A stretch of 64,000 nt of DNA, taken from the NCBI GenBank assembly GCA_007922225.1, contig ML679995.1:3487928-3551927 (forward strand). Reading direction: 5' to 3'. A program made the translations under genes and the position numbers. Positions within the stretch are counted from its first letter, which is position 1. Each line of letters opens with the position of its first letter. Shown here piece by piece: positions 11,043 through 21,210 of the stretch. The notes beneath the pieces were generated by a model. It saw only the letters and a list, made by a program, of their open reading frames with translations. It searched no databases and had not been told where the DNA came from. Origin of the DNA: Emydura subglobosa. Its lineage: Eukaryota; Chordata; Testudines; Chelidae.

Positions 11043-12395
11043 TGTAACGCTGCCAGCGGCGACTCAGGCAGAAGTGAGAGGGACAAGTGGGAGCTGCTGT
11101 GGTCTGTCAGAGTTGGCATGGGGCAGCGCGTTACAAGGCAATCTTGCTTCTGTTCCCAGCTCGGCTGCTGATTTTGGACTAGTCCCGGTAAGGTTGCCTG
11201 CAGTGACATGAGCGTGTGAGTCCCAGCCTCAGGGCAGACTGCTAGGAAGCAGGGCACAAACCCTTCACTGGCTGTGAGTTCTGCACTTAGATTTCACCAG
11301 CCAATATCAAGTGGAGACTCCTCCCTCAGGCAGTTTAACAGCTGAAACATGGAGTCACAGTCCCCTTAGTTCTCTGGTCTATCTTACCACGCAGGTGAGC
11401 CTACCTGTGTGACAGATAGCCCCTTGCACCAGAGGTTCTCAAACTGGGGGGCATGTGGAATGCATTGAAACTGTACGGGGAAAAGAACTGTGACATTTTC
11501 CCCATAACAATGAATAACTAGCAAAGCTGATTCCTCCAGACATATCAGGTCTTTAGATGGTGCTGTGTGTTTCAGCACGTTACTGTTCAGCTTACATAGC
11601 ATCATACAAAGTCGTTGCCATCTGTAGGTTTGCTACGAGGCGGTGTGTACGTTTAATACTAAGCATCGACCACAACTGCAGTTTTGCTTTTGCTCGTTAC
11701 CATGAATCGTTGGCTCATTCATGCAACAGAAAAAAAAAACCTCAAGTAAATAACAAAGATGCCAAAACTGATTCAAGTGGAGCACTCCTGCCATATAGAT
11801 TGTGTGGCAAGAGGCGGGGGCACATAAACTTCTACAGATACAAAGAAGGGGGGGTGTGATCAGATAAGTTTGAGAACCACTGGGTACACCACGAATCACA
11901 GCAATATTCTGTTTATGCCCAGTCCCCAAGGGCCAGTCACTTACCCCAAGTCAGTGCACCTTAAACCTCACATCAAAGACAATGCTCGTAGCCAATCTGA
12001 TAATAAACTATATGAAGATTTATTAACTAAGAAGAGGGAATTAGAGCGTTATTTACAAGGATAAAACAGGTAAACATATATACACAAGTTAGTTACAATC
12101 TTCAGTTTCAAAAGGCACTAGAAGCTTCTATAATGAACAAGCTCTACATGTCCTTTAGGTAGGGCTAATCCAGGCTAAGCAGCTAGGGATCCCTTGCTTT
12201 TGCCTGGGAAAACCTTAACCCCAGAGTCCAAGTAGCATAGAGGTACCTAGCTTCTTTGGTTTGTGTTTTTATCCCCTTTCTACCATGTGCTCTGATCTGT
12301 AAACTCAGCTGATGGAGGAATCCACTTGCATGACTCATCTTTGAGTGCGGAGGGCAAAACAATCAATGTCTTTTGTCCTCTTTAACGTCCCAATG
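11043..12395 (-). repeat. LTR-like dispersed repeat, copy 1, interrupted by a hAT element
   Basis: Shares an ordered set of blocks with 50134-51341 and 60290-61440: GGAGCTGCTGTGGTCTGTCAG, GGCCAGTCACTTACCC, TAATAAACTATAT, TAGAGCGTTATTTA, GGCTAAGCAGCT.GGGATCCC and TGTCTTTTGTCCTCTTTAAC. The left end TGTAAC matches copy 2. Copy 1 lacks the distal 0.3 kb seen in copies 2 and 3. On the minus strand AATAAA occurs in the middle of the repeat, compatible with an LTR poly(A) signal. The LTR class is inferred from size, the TG...CA ends of copy 2 and this signal. No retroviral gene is attached. Confidence 0.55.
11430..11882. mobile_element. hAT-type non-autonomous transposon nested in LTR-like copy 1
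   Basis: Left end CAGAGGTTCTCAAACTGG and right end AAGTTTGAGAACCACTG form a 15-17 bp inverted terminal repeat of the hAT (Charlie-like) type. The sequences on either side rejoin to give the uninterrupted repeat seen in copies 2 and 3. Flanks (CCTTGCAC and GGTACACC) are only weakly similar, compatible with an eroded 8 bp duplication. At 453 bp with no transposase frame, it is a MITE. Confidence 0.75.
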
Positions 12396-13290
12396 TTAAA
12401 CCAGAAAAAGGCTCAGGAAGATGTCGGAGCAACTAGACGAATCCTGGCTGGCTGCTCTTATGGACCTCGCCTATCTCCTGAGCCCTGCCTTCCTGCTTGT
12501 TCCCTCCCTCCTTATCCCAGACCCCCTCCTGTTCCGGGTTCCTGCCTTCTTTATCATAGACCCCCGTCTGTTCCCGGTTCCTGCTTTCCTGCCTCGCTTC
12601 AGCTCCTTGTTTTGATGCCCCAGCCCTGACACTGGCTCTGGCTTTGACCCCTGGCTTGGCCCCTGCCAGCGAGCTGGGCTCTGGCTTTGAGCCTGGCACC
12701 TGCCACAGAACCTAGTTCCAAGCTCCTGACTCTAACCATTAGGTATGACTGCCCATACCCCGCTCCCTGAACTTGGGGCATGTATTTTTGGATTGGGGTT
12801 TTTTTTTTGTACTTTTGCAACACCTGTAGCGTTCGTCATGCCAACAATGCCTTGCTGAACGGCATGCGGCTGTGTCTAAAGAACATGCATCCGTGGGCCT
12901 CTGCCCACAAGAGGGAGCTGCAAGACTAGAAGAGAGCAGACTTCCCCATGTAACGTGTAGCTCTGTGTGAAGGGGCGTCCCTGACTGACAACCCAGCTCA
13001 TCCCTTTCTACTGCCAAGAGATTCACTGCTCAGTCAGCCAGCTAGACGGAGAAAAGGCTCTGTCCAGGAAAAGAATCACTGCCATTCCCAGCTACCTCAG
13101 TCATTGCCTGCCAGCGCAGGATGGCCACCAAATTTCTATTCCTAGAACAAAATTACTGTTGTTGTTATTGTGGTAGCACCCAAAGCCTCAGTGAGGTTGG
13201 GCCTGATGGTGCTTGGTGCTGTGGAAACACATAACAAATGACAGGCCCATTTCCAAAAGCAAATAAAGTAATAGAAGAAGGAGAACCAGT
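12396..13290. other. Intergenic stretch with a C/T-rich imperfect repeat and a reverse SINE-tail fragment
   Basis: At 12478-12600 the phrase (C)CTGTTCC(C)GGTTCCTGC(C)TT recurs imperfectly about every 50 bp, a small degenerate tandem repeat. At 13155-13245 lies a minus-strand copy of the GGCAGGGACCGTCTTT-type repeat (tagCACCcaaAGCCTcagTGAGGTTGGG). No gene is seen. Confidence 0.4.
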
Positions 13291-13680
13291 TGGCATAATT
13301 TAATGAGACTTTGACAAAGTACTTCACAAGAGGCTACTAAAGAAACTAAATTAATTATGAGGAAAAAGTATTGTCATGGATCAGAAACTGGTTAACGGGT
13401 AGAAATCTAAGAGTAGGAATGGTCAGTTTTCTTCATGGCAAAAGGTTAACAACGGTGTGACATAAGCATCTGAACTAGGACTGATATGAAATGTACTAAT
13501 GATCGGGAAAAGAGGGCGAGCCATGAGGTGGCAACATTTTGCAGATGATATGAAATGCTTTAGGTTAGTCCGGACTACAGAAGCCTGTGAGGAACTTCAG
13601 AGGGACCTAACAAAGCCAGATGAACAACACAATGGCAGATGAATGTCAGTGTGGACAAATGCAAAGTAATGAATGGGATG
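13291..13680 (+). mobile_element. CR1 LINE fragment, reverse transcriptase region, plus strand
   Basis: The order of blocks follows the second half of CR1 ORF2: a TTTGACAAAGTACTTCACAAG block at 13310, GGATCAGAAACTGGTTAA near 13379, TTGCAGATGATATGAAA at 13540 (the nucleotide trace of the F-A-D-D box, here altered), and GACAAATGCAAAGTAATG at 13653. Heavy frameshifting marks an old copy. Confidence 0.75.
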
Positions 13681-14689
13681 GATGTGGGAGCTGCCTGTAA
13701 TATTTTTGTGACTATTACACGTTCTGGTTGCCTGATTGTTATTGCAGTGTTTGCTGTATGATCACCAGGGGCTTCATTCCAGCAGAAGCTGACTTGCACT
13801 TACTCAGGAAAGGAGACAAAACAAGTTCAGATAGCACGATACTCAAAAGACAATGCAGAAAAGCAACTGCCCTGCGGTCTATCCCCTGTCACAGGGCTCC
13901 TCCATCGCTACCCAGTGTGCGTGCTGACTAGACTATTCCTGTCTCCTCACAGCCAGAAACCCACTCAGGTTGTTTTCCTTTCACTACACATCTCTTTTAT
14001 TCCTCCGCGCTTTTACACACACAACATAACACTGACATTGTATAGCAGAAGCTTGCCACATAGCCTCTCTCCTCAGCACAGCTCACCTTCTGAGCTTCCC
14101 TGGCTTCCTGCTTGTTCTACTTGTGTCCACGCAATTACCGCCAAGACAAAGAAGACAAAGGACTTGGTGGATGTTGTAAAGGAACACATTCTTAGTGGGG
14201 GAAGTCAGAGAGAGAAAGTGAGAGAGGTAGATATTGCAGATTGCGGAGGCAGACCAGAGGCAGGGTGTGTCTGGGATAAGCTAGTCCTACCTAGATACGT
14301 GTGTTGCCCTTTTCCCTTGTTGTGTCCTACTGTTGAGATTAAACAATACTTTATTCTGAAAAGGCTGCTTGGGTCGCTGTGTTCAACGCTGGCCACAGCT
14401 CCCGCAGGAAAGGCTGGCAGGTAGCCGAAGCCAGTGGGACCTGCTGAGCGATCAGGGTTAGTACAGCAGGTGTTGCACCTGAAAGAAAATAATTGTTTGC
14501 TTGACCACAGTTACTCCATTTTGTTGTTTTTAGTGTTCTGCTTTCTGTTGAAATCACCCTCCCGCTCCTTTTCAATATGTTTATGGTGCTTATCCCTGCC
14601 AAGGTCAGAGAGAAAGATTAACAGAAGAAACGAGGAGTCAGTTATAATTTAGTTTTTGTTTTTGCAGTCTTGAGACATAGTCTAGACAA
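13681..14689. other. Intergenic stretch, no gene recognised
   Basis: Frames at 13915-14424 and 14205-14602 carry no family signal. A pyrimidine-rich tract occupies about 13930-14110. Confidence 0.35.
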
Positions 14690-15073
14690 TGTTGATAGAT
14701 AAGTTGAAACCTTTTGCCCTTATTTTTATGTTATGCATATGTTTATAGTTAGAAGAAGTATAAAGTGTAACGTTAATAGTAATAACAATAATAATTTGAG
14801 TGTACCAATAAGCATTAAGAATTTATGCATATATAATTTCTTTGTTTGTGTTTGTATAAATATGCAAGAGAGCATGCCTTCGGGGTCTCACACTGACCAC
14901 TTGTTGGGAAGTGTCTGACCTCTGCAGAAATAAAACTTGGAGACTGCCCAACTACCTGCGTGGATCTCTTTTCCTGGTGCAGGGCAAACGAACCTCATTT
15001 GGATATTTTTCCAACANNNNNNNNNNTTTCCTGGTGCAGGGCAAACGAACCTCATTTGGATATTTTTCCAACA
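14690..15073 (+). repeat. Probable solo retroviral-type LTR with an assembly gap in its 3' end
   Basis: A TATA-like TGTATAAATATGCAAGAG at about 14852 is followed 75 bp later by AATAAAACTTGG (14929-14940), a spacing and context usual for the U3-R part of endogenous retrovirus LTRs. The segment ends TTTTTCCAACA at 15016 and again at 15073 after the gap. No gag, pol or env remnant was recognised next to it. The left border is uncertain. Confidence 0.4.
15017..15026. other. Assembly gap (10 N)
   Basis: Ten N residues are flanked by two identical 47 bp copies, 14970-15016 and 15027-15073. This looks like contig ends that overlap but were not merged, so the true sequence probably has one copy and no gap. 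Confidence 0.95.
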
Positions 15074-15589
15074 CACCCCAGGGACTGTGAGAGAACTGTA
15101 GAATCCCATCCCAGGATAGGGTGAGAGCAAGAGGCCCAACGCCTTATGGGGACGCACTCACAGAAAGCTGGAAGGTGTGGGGGTCAAAGAAGCAGCTAGC
15201 CCTGAACCATGACAATGTATAACCCACTGATGTGTGTGTGCTACAGGTTCCTCTCGGTGTTGATCCACGGAGGATATGAGTTACAATTCCCAGCTACAGC
15301 CTTGACTTGAGCGTAAGCTTTTAGCTCTGGTGCTTCCTGGTTCATTCCCCACTGTGTGGACCACGTTTTGGCAGCCCTCACGAATTGCACATGGGAAGGA
15401 AAGCTTTGAATGACGTGTACACCTTGCAGGGTTCTAAATGAACTGTAGCAACTGAGGGGAAAGATTTGGACACCACTGTAAACAGCTCAACGAGGACTTC
15501 TACTGCATATGCATCAGTGGTCAATAAATTAAACAACGTTCAGGTGCATAAAGGAGAGAATGGAAAATAAAACTGAAACTATTATAATG

Positions 15590-15900
15590 CCATTATATCA
15601 ATCGATGCCAAGTGTCAGCTGGAATACTGAGTTTAGTGCTGGTCACCCCATCTCAAACAGATGCAGATAAGAAGTGGAGGATCACAGAAGGAGAGGGAGT
15701 ACAGAGATAGATGGTGAGAATGATCAGCGGATGGACAAACTCTCGGGAAGAGAAGCTGAAACCATTGCCATAGAGAGGAGCTAAATAAGAGAGGACGTGG
15801 TAGAGAATAATAGGGATATACCAAATAACGACTGGCATACAGGAGGTAGGCGGAATAGAAGTGTCTAATCTTTCCCATAATACAAGAACAAGGAGACGTC
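15590..15900 (+). mobile_element. CR1-type LINE fragment, plus strand
   Basis: Contains GTGTCAGCTGGAATACTG, a decayed GTGCTGGTCACC..ATCTCA block (CR1 trace of the conserved VW-PH region), and CTAATCTTTCCCATAATACAAGAACAAGG with ordering like other CR1 copies. Strongly diverged, with no intact frame. Confidence 0.6.
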
Positions 15901-16171
15901 CCTTATTTTTATCAAATTGAAAGTTGTGCAGAGGGCTGAAGATTGGTTTTTATTTTTCCTTGTGATACCAAATGAGTCACCTTTTGATACTGTGTCATGT
16001 GACTATAGTAAAGAATTCCGTGGAAGGCTTGTTTTCTTCTGACACTGAACAAGGAATTTTATTAGAATAAAGAAATATGCTTCAGGGTAGAGATTCTGTC
16101 TCGAACCTCCCACAGTCCACTTCCTGCCTGGCTTCCTACAACAGATATATTGGAACCATCTGAGCTACCCC
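15901..16171. other. Short AT-rich intergenic stretch
   Basis: Nothing recognised beyond low-complexity A/T content. Confidence 0.35.
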
Positions 16172-16445
16172 CAGGTTGGATGGACAGATTCAGTATTCTG
16201 TCTGTTGTCTACCCTTTTGGGCTTCTTTCTGTCTGAGATTCTCTGTTCCAAGTGCTGCTACTGAGCCCCTTGCATTGAGGGCTGCAGGGCATCTGAAGGC
16301 ATCTATCTGTTGTATCCATTTGTTGTCCCTCATCTTATACTGAAACTGTAAGCTCTTCAGGGCAGAGACTGCCTTTTGTCCATTGTTTGTACAGTGCCTC
16401 CCACAATGGGGCTGGAGCCTGTAGATGCTATTGTAATGCAGATAA
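16172..16445 (+). repeat. Dispersed repeat shared with 27073-27215, joined to an old SINE-tail repeat
   Basis: 16172-16310 and 27073-27215 share a segment that includes GTCT(G/A)TTG(T/C)CTACCC, TTTTGGCTTCT and TCTGTTCCAAG.GCTGC, then TTGCATTGAG.GCTGCAGGGCA. 16346-16445 is a GGCAGAGACTGCCTTTTGTC copy of the common SINE-tail type repeat. The family could not be named. Confidence 0.5.
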
Positions 16446-16744
16446 GTCTCTCTTAGCATATATATTATACTATTTTTAAAGCTTACTCTGTTCCCCATTA
16501 TTTGGGCACATGCACCAGTTTTTTGATCATCTCATACCTGACATGTAACTTACTTTGCATACAACACCTGCAGGGGCCAGGAAAGCTTTGTTTTCCCTCC
16601 AATGCACAATTGGTTAGATGTGTTCTGGGTGGTGGTGGTTGTTTTTTCCTTCTTCTGAAGTATCAGAGATTGACCACAGGCCACAGCTGGAGTTGGCACA
16701 GACTAGTGCTCTGAGGTGGAACAGTTCTTTCTAGTTGACTGGAT
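16446..16744. other. Intergenic stretch, no feature recognised
   Basis: No coding or repeat assignment is possible by eye. Confidence 0.3.
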
Positions 16745-17116
16745 AGTCTTTCTTGTTCACAGGCTCAGGGTCAAATCGTTCGCCAGATCTGGGGTCAGGA
16801 AGGAATTTCCCCCCGGATCAGATTGCCAGAGACTGTAGGGCTTTTTCACCTTCCTCTGTAACACGGTGCGTGGACTTCCTGGGTATAACTCACCTAATCA
16901 GCTCCCTGCCATCACAGGGGCCTCAGGTATTGGTGGCACTTAGGTCTTTCCTTTTCTGTCTGTGGCACGCTGTTCAACCTTCTGAGGTCTGAAATGCTTT
17001 AGTCTAACTAACGTATTTGGGTTGAATATAGGGGTATCTAGGTGACATTTAATGGTGGGTGATGTAAAGGTCAGACTGAATGGTCTGATGGCTCCTTCTG
17101 GCCTAAAACTCTATGA
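16745..17116 (+). mobile_element. CR1-type LINE 3' UTR and tail, plus strand
   Basis: Contains GGGGTCAGGAAGGAATTT at 16791, GCACTTAGGTCTTTCC-type sequence, TTGGGTTGAATATAGGGGTA, then GGTCAGACTGAATGGTCTGATGGCTCC and TCTGGCCTAAAACTCTATGAA, the 3' end seen in several CR1 subfamilies. Confidence 0.75.
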
Positions 17117-17798
17117 AACAATCTCCTATGAATTTGTCCCAGAAGACCATCCATTTACATCAGCTCTGAAACTAGCCCGTTAATTAATCCTTGCAACATC
17201 CTTGTGGAGTAGGTGCTATTATGCCCAGTATACAGATGGAGACACCCCATGGAGTGATTTAGCAACAGCTCTTGGGTCTAGAATTTCAGACACAGAGAAG
17301 CAGTTGAGTAAAGCTAATAAAAAACCCATCAAGGTAACATGCATGGAACAGGCTGATAGAGTTTTGCTACAGTTAAATGGCCTGAAATCAGCATTTCTCA
17401 CATCACATTGAAGTCAGGGTCTCTCCAAGAATAATGACTCGATAATGAGGTGCTTAAAATCTTAATGTTGAGATGATGGAAGTTATCTTTTTGCCCCTAA
17501 TCATCCAATAATGTGCACAGTTAATTCAGTCTTGGAGCGCTCTCTACAAACTGAGCTTCCCTGTAATCCATCATTGCTACTGTAGTATTTCATTTTAAGA
17601 CTCTATTGTGCTAAGAGACTATGATTTCATTACTCTATATTTGTTTTGGAAGTCAGCCGTTTCAGTGGCATTACTTCAGTTAAGTCTTTAAATAATACAT
17701 TTAACTGAGATATTCAGAGGCTCTAGAAGCCCTGAAGTAATGTCAGCTCAGACCAAGAACTTATTACATCTCACAAGCTAAACAGTTTCAAACTGAGC
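17117..17798. other. Intergenic stretch, AT-rich
   Basis: A GTGCTATTATGCCCAGTATACAGATGGAGA block at 17211-17240 is MIR-like. No gene is seen. Confidence 0.35.
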
Positions 17799-18075
17799 CA
17801 GGTCGACACTTAAAAATGAATCAACCTAGCTATGTTGCTCAGTGCTGTAAACATTTTTGCACCCTATGCTATATAGTTAGGTCAACCCAATCCCATGTAG
17901 ACAGAGCTAACTTGACGGAAAAATTCTTCCATCAATGTCATTACTGCCTCTCGGAGAGCCGGATTAACTACCGCGATGGGAAAACCCCTTCCAACCATGC
18001 AGGAAGAGTCTACACTACAGCGGTAAAGTGGCACAGCTGCAGTGCTTTAGGTGTGCGGCTGGACTGTAGATGTAA
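17799..18075 (+). mobile_element. Harbinger-like MITE, diverged copy
   Basis: Begins near CCAGGTCGACACTT and contains TCAACCTAGCTATGTTGCTCAG, TGTAGACAGAGCTAACTTGACGG, GCCTCTCGGAGAGCCGGATTA and AGAGTCTACACTACAGCGG, ending GGACTGTAGATGTA. Layout agrees with the MITE family at 60661-60935. It lies 500 bp upstream of the RPP25L CpG island. Confidence 0.6.
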
Positions 18076-18359
18076 GTCAGCGGTTGGGTTTGTGACAGGC
18101 AAAGGAAATCCATTTGCTGCGGGAGGCGATGTTACAGCAGTTGGTGCTCTTTTCTCTCAATCAGAACTGAAGGAACGTAGGGTCATCGTGTGCTGGTGAA
18201 GGTGCCGTCTTGGGAATGAAATGTAAAGCCAAGTCCCTAAACATTGTCTCTGAGAGGTGGGTGTATAAATCCTCGTATCCTGGCCAAATCCCAGTGCGGG
18301 GGAGGTGTTGGCACGGTTATGGTTTATTGTTCGTAGGACACCCGCTGCCCCCAGCTGAG

Positions 18360-18560
18360 ATGAGAGCCCCATTGTACTGGACAGGTGCACACGCAGAGCA
18401 AGAGACGATCCCTACGCTAAGAGCAGACAAGGTTCGGGCATTGAGAGGGGCGGGTAAACTGAGGCAGGGAGGAGAGGAGGATCAGATAGCAAGACGGGGC
18501 GGAGCCAGGTTCAAAACCCAGCTCTGGCAGCTCCCTGTGCAGCGCCCCACCCTCTCCCGC
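18360..18560 (-). repeat. MIR-type SINE in reverse orientation
   Basis: Blocks resembling the complement of MIR are in order: AAGAGACGATCCCTACGCTAAGAG, GTAAACTGAGGCAGGGAGGAGA, and GCGGAGCCAGGTTCAAAACCCAG. The last block preserves the tRNA-derived B box in reverse. Confidence 0.55.
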
Positions 18561-18675
18561 CCCCACACAGCCTCTCTCCCGCTGGTTTAGACACTTCCTG
18601 TCCTAAACTGCTCACCCCTCCCCCCCACCAGCTCTGCCCCGGCTCTAGGGACTGCCTCGCAGCGTCGCTGCCCTG

Positions 18676-18714
18676 TGACGTCACAGCCTGTTGTCATGGT
18701 AACAGCTGACGTCA
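18676..18714 (+). promoter_or_regulatory. Two perfect CREs flanking an X-box-like site
   Basis: Two perfect palindromic CREs (18676-18683, 18707-18714) sit 31 bp apart. Between them, 18690-18703 reads GTTGTCATGGTAAC, close to the RFX X-box consensus (GTNRCC..RGYAAC type). CRE plus X-box is a known RFX/CREB arrangement, for example at MHC class II promoters (established knowledge). Function here is inferred from motif match. Confidence 0.55.
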
Positions 18715-19092
18715 CAGGGACAGCAAGAGGCACGTGACGTAAGCAGCACAGGCTCCAGGGTCTGGGCGGGCCCTTGGGGCACGGGGGAGGGCGGCAGGGG
18801 GTGTGGCGGGGTGCCCTGGAGGAGGGGGGAGGGGCGGACATTAGGGCCATGACGTGGCAACGGCCTGTTGGCCCCGTGCCACGAGACGGAGGCGTGACGG
18901 GAAGCCATGGTAACAGCGCCGCCAGCCGCCGGGAGGCGGGGCACAACACAAGACGCGAGGGGCTCACGTGACACTGCGGGAGGCGGGGGGGGGGGAGGGA
19001 GTGCGGCGCGCGCGCGCGCGCCCGCCCTCCCCCAACCGCCGCCCTGCGCGCCCCGCCCCCCTGACGTCGCCCGCGCTGCGCCCCTGAGCCGG

Positions 19093-19100
19093 AAATAAAA
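19093..19100 (+). promoter_or_regulatory. TATA-like element
   Basis: AAATAAAA stands in otherwise GC-rich sequence about 25-30 bp before the likely start of transcription (around 19120-19130). It is the only A/T-rich octamer close to the first exon. A CpG-island promoter may not need it. Confidence 0.4.
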
Positions 19101-19119
19101 GCTGCGCCGGTAGCGCTCG

Positions 19120-19192
19120 CGCGGCCCGGGTGGCGGTTGGCGGCGGCGGCAGCGCGTGCGCGGCGCTTTCCTCGGGCCGGGCTCCGGGAGAG
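19120..19192 (+). other. RPP25L: RPP25L exon 1 (5' UTR), 5' end approximate
   Basis: A consensus donor GAG|GTGAGAG places the end of exon 1 at 19192, with the intron starting at 19193. The 5' limit is inferred from the TATA-like element. The human gene likewise has a non-coding first exon and its coding region in one later exon (established knowledge). Confidence 0.6.
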
Positions 19193-19259
19193 GTGAGAGC
19201 GGGGGGCGCCGCGTCTCCGTTCCCGCGCCAGCCAGGGCCGCGGCGGGGTCTCCCTGCCT

Positions 19260-20320
19260 GTCCTCCCCTCCCCCTCGGATCTCTCCCGCCCCTCAGCGGA
19301 GACCCCCCGTTCCCCGTATCCACCCATCCTAGCCCCTCCCCCGAGCGGACACCCCCAACTCCCTGCATCGTCTTCCCGCCCCATCTACAAGTGGAGACCC
19401 CTGACCAGAGGACCCCCCTCTGTTACCATCCCCCCCGCACCTCTGGGCGGAGACTCCTCCCTGTGTTCTCCCCCTGTGCCCCTGAACAGAGACCTCCCCA
19501 TATTCATGGCTCCCAACCCCCCCATCCATCCCCTGAGCAGAAACCCCTTCTGTCCATCCCCACCCTCCCCCTGAGCGGAGACCCCATCTCTCCCTGCAAG
19601 TGGGGACCCCCTTCCCCTGATTCCATCCCCCTGCACCTCCGAGAGGAGACATCCTCCTTGTAGTCATCAATCCCAACCTCCTGCACCCCTAGGCGGAAAT
19701 CCCTCCCTGTATCCATCTCCTCTCACCCCGAGTGGAGACCCCTGTATCCACCCCTCCCCCATATCCATCCATCCCAAAACCTCCTGCATCCCTGAGTGCA
19801 GACCCCCTCTGCCCCTGGTTCCATCCATCCCCCCCACCCCCCCGCCCACCTGGGCAAAAACCCCCCCCCCCCCCCCATCATCTGCCTACCCCTAGCAGAG
19901 AGACTCTGTATGCATCTATTCTAACCCACCCACATCCTTCCCTCATATCCAGCCCCACACCTCTGAGTGGAGACTCTCTCCCCTTGTGTCATCCACCCTG
20001 CAACACTGAGCAGAGACCCGCCCTCCCTCCGTCGCCTATATCTATACGTCCCTATCCTTCCCTGAACAAAGACCCTCCTCCACTTCCTGTATCTATGCTT
20101 CCCAATCCTCCACCCCCAGGGTCTGTCCATCTTAATCCCCCCCACACACTCCCCATTGCAGAGACCTCCTCCCTACCCCGTATCGATCTACTCAATCCCT
20201 CCTACCTGAGCTGAGCTCTTTCCCCCGTCCCCCCACCCACTGTATCCATTCCAGTCCTCCTGTATCTTTTCCAGCCCCCTTCACAAACCCTAAGCAAAGA
20301 TCTCCCCCGCCCCCCATCTT
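19260..20320 (+). repeat. Degenerate C-rich tandem repeat (minisatellite) in intron 1
   Basis: The phrase CTGAG(C/T)GGAGAC followed by CCC(C)-rich sequence and CTGTATCCATCC-like sequence recurs about every 60-75 bp, for example near 19350, 19390, 19446, 19487, 19535, 19572, 19648, 19692, 19731, 19794, 19965, 20010. Unit copies differ in length and sequence. A C14-type run lies near 19861-19876. Confidence 0.7.
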
Positions 20321-21067
20321 CTCATTAGGGACACATCTTTCTGCCCCCAAAATACAAGGCCATACATTCAAACCTCACCTTTGCCAAGATCTGATGCCAG
20401 ACCTTGTACCATAACTGGCTCGAGTCAGGTGACTCTGATCCTTCCAGATCACTCTGCCTCCTTCATTAAAATTCCCCTTTCTTTGAACTGCATGTTTTGT
20501 CAGGCTACAGGTTATTCTGGGGATGAGAACTGTTTGTCCTTGAGGTGAAATATCTTCAAGGTTCATGTTGTGCAGATTCCAGGGTCTCTTACGGGGTACA
20601 GACGTGGCAAATGTCCTGCTGATTTGAAAATAACAGTCCTTCCTTCCCTGATACTAATAACCCCTGAGCTCATTCAAATGGCTTCATTCCTGCATTTCAC
20701 CAGTGAGTTTTATCATTTCTCTTAGCTTGGGTCTGCAAGACTAGATGAGTTAGTTTCAGTTTCTGGCTCCTTTGTGCCAGCCACACAGAAGCAGGGCTTG
20801 GATTACAGATAATGGAAATGTTTGAATCCAAACCAACCTGCTGTTTATTATTGAATTTCTCAATGTATTAAATTGTTCCTATTACTGTTTTGTGTGACTG
20901 TCGTCTTCTCACAGAATGTCTAACTCAGTACCTGGCAGCATCTTAAACTGGAGAATTTCATTTAATCTTGCAAATAACATTTATAAGTGGAATTATGTAA
21001 AGTGGAAGTGTTTGGCATACTTGCCTACTACTCCGCATGTATTCTTCTATATCACAAAACAATGAGA

Positions 21068-21210
21068 GTTCTGTGGCACCTTAAAGACTAACAACTTTAT
21101 TTGGGCATAAGCTTTCATGGGCTTTCATGTCAGACCCAGAAGTGGGTTTCTGCCCACGAAAGCTTATGCCCAAATAAATTTGTTAGTCTTTAAGGTGCCA
21201 CAGAACTCTG
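21068..21210. repeat. Inverted repeat (hairpin) made of two opposed copies of a dispersed repeat tail
   Basis: The left arm 21068-21122 (AGTTCTGTGGCACCTTAAAG ... CATGGG) is the near-perfect reverse complement of 21155-21209 (CCCACGAAAGCTTATGCCCA ... ACAGAACT). Arms are 55 bp with about two mismatches, and the loop is 32 bp. The right arm continues in TAACACGGCTACCCCTCTGGAAC, a known style of turtle repeat end. Related material is at 28466-28550 and 31141-31276. It lies inside RPP25L intron 1. Confidence 0.8.

Larger units (their letters stand above)
18590..19290 (+). promoter_or_regulatory. RPP25L: CpG island promoter of RPP25L
   Basis: A GC- and CpG-dense stretch ends at the proposed first exon. 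It holds TGACGTCA at 18676-18683 and 18707-18714, CACGTGACGTAA at 18731-18742, TGACGTGG at 18850-18857, CACGTG at 18965-18970 and TGACGTCG at 19062-19069 (CRE/ATF and E-box types). A G11-type run lies at about 18985-18995 and a (CG)n run at about 19006-19021. Such islands drive broadly expressed genes (general knowledge). The number of CRE-like sites suggests CREB/ATF control (inference). Confidence 0.8.

Noticed and set aside
14690..15073. Full endogenous retrovirus
   Set aside because: Only an LTR-like segment is visible; no primer-binding site, gag, pol or env remnant was recognised around it.
18587..19384. 265-codon minus-strand frame over the RPP25L promoter
   Set aside because: Chance frame in a CpG island; no family signal.
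19130..19663. Plus-strand frames over the C-rich tandem repeat (also 19732-20214)
   Set aside because: They lie in intron 1 and encode proline/serine low-complexity sequence from the minisatellite.
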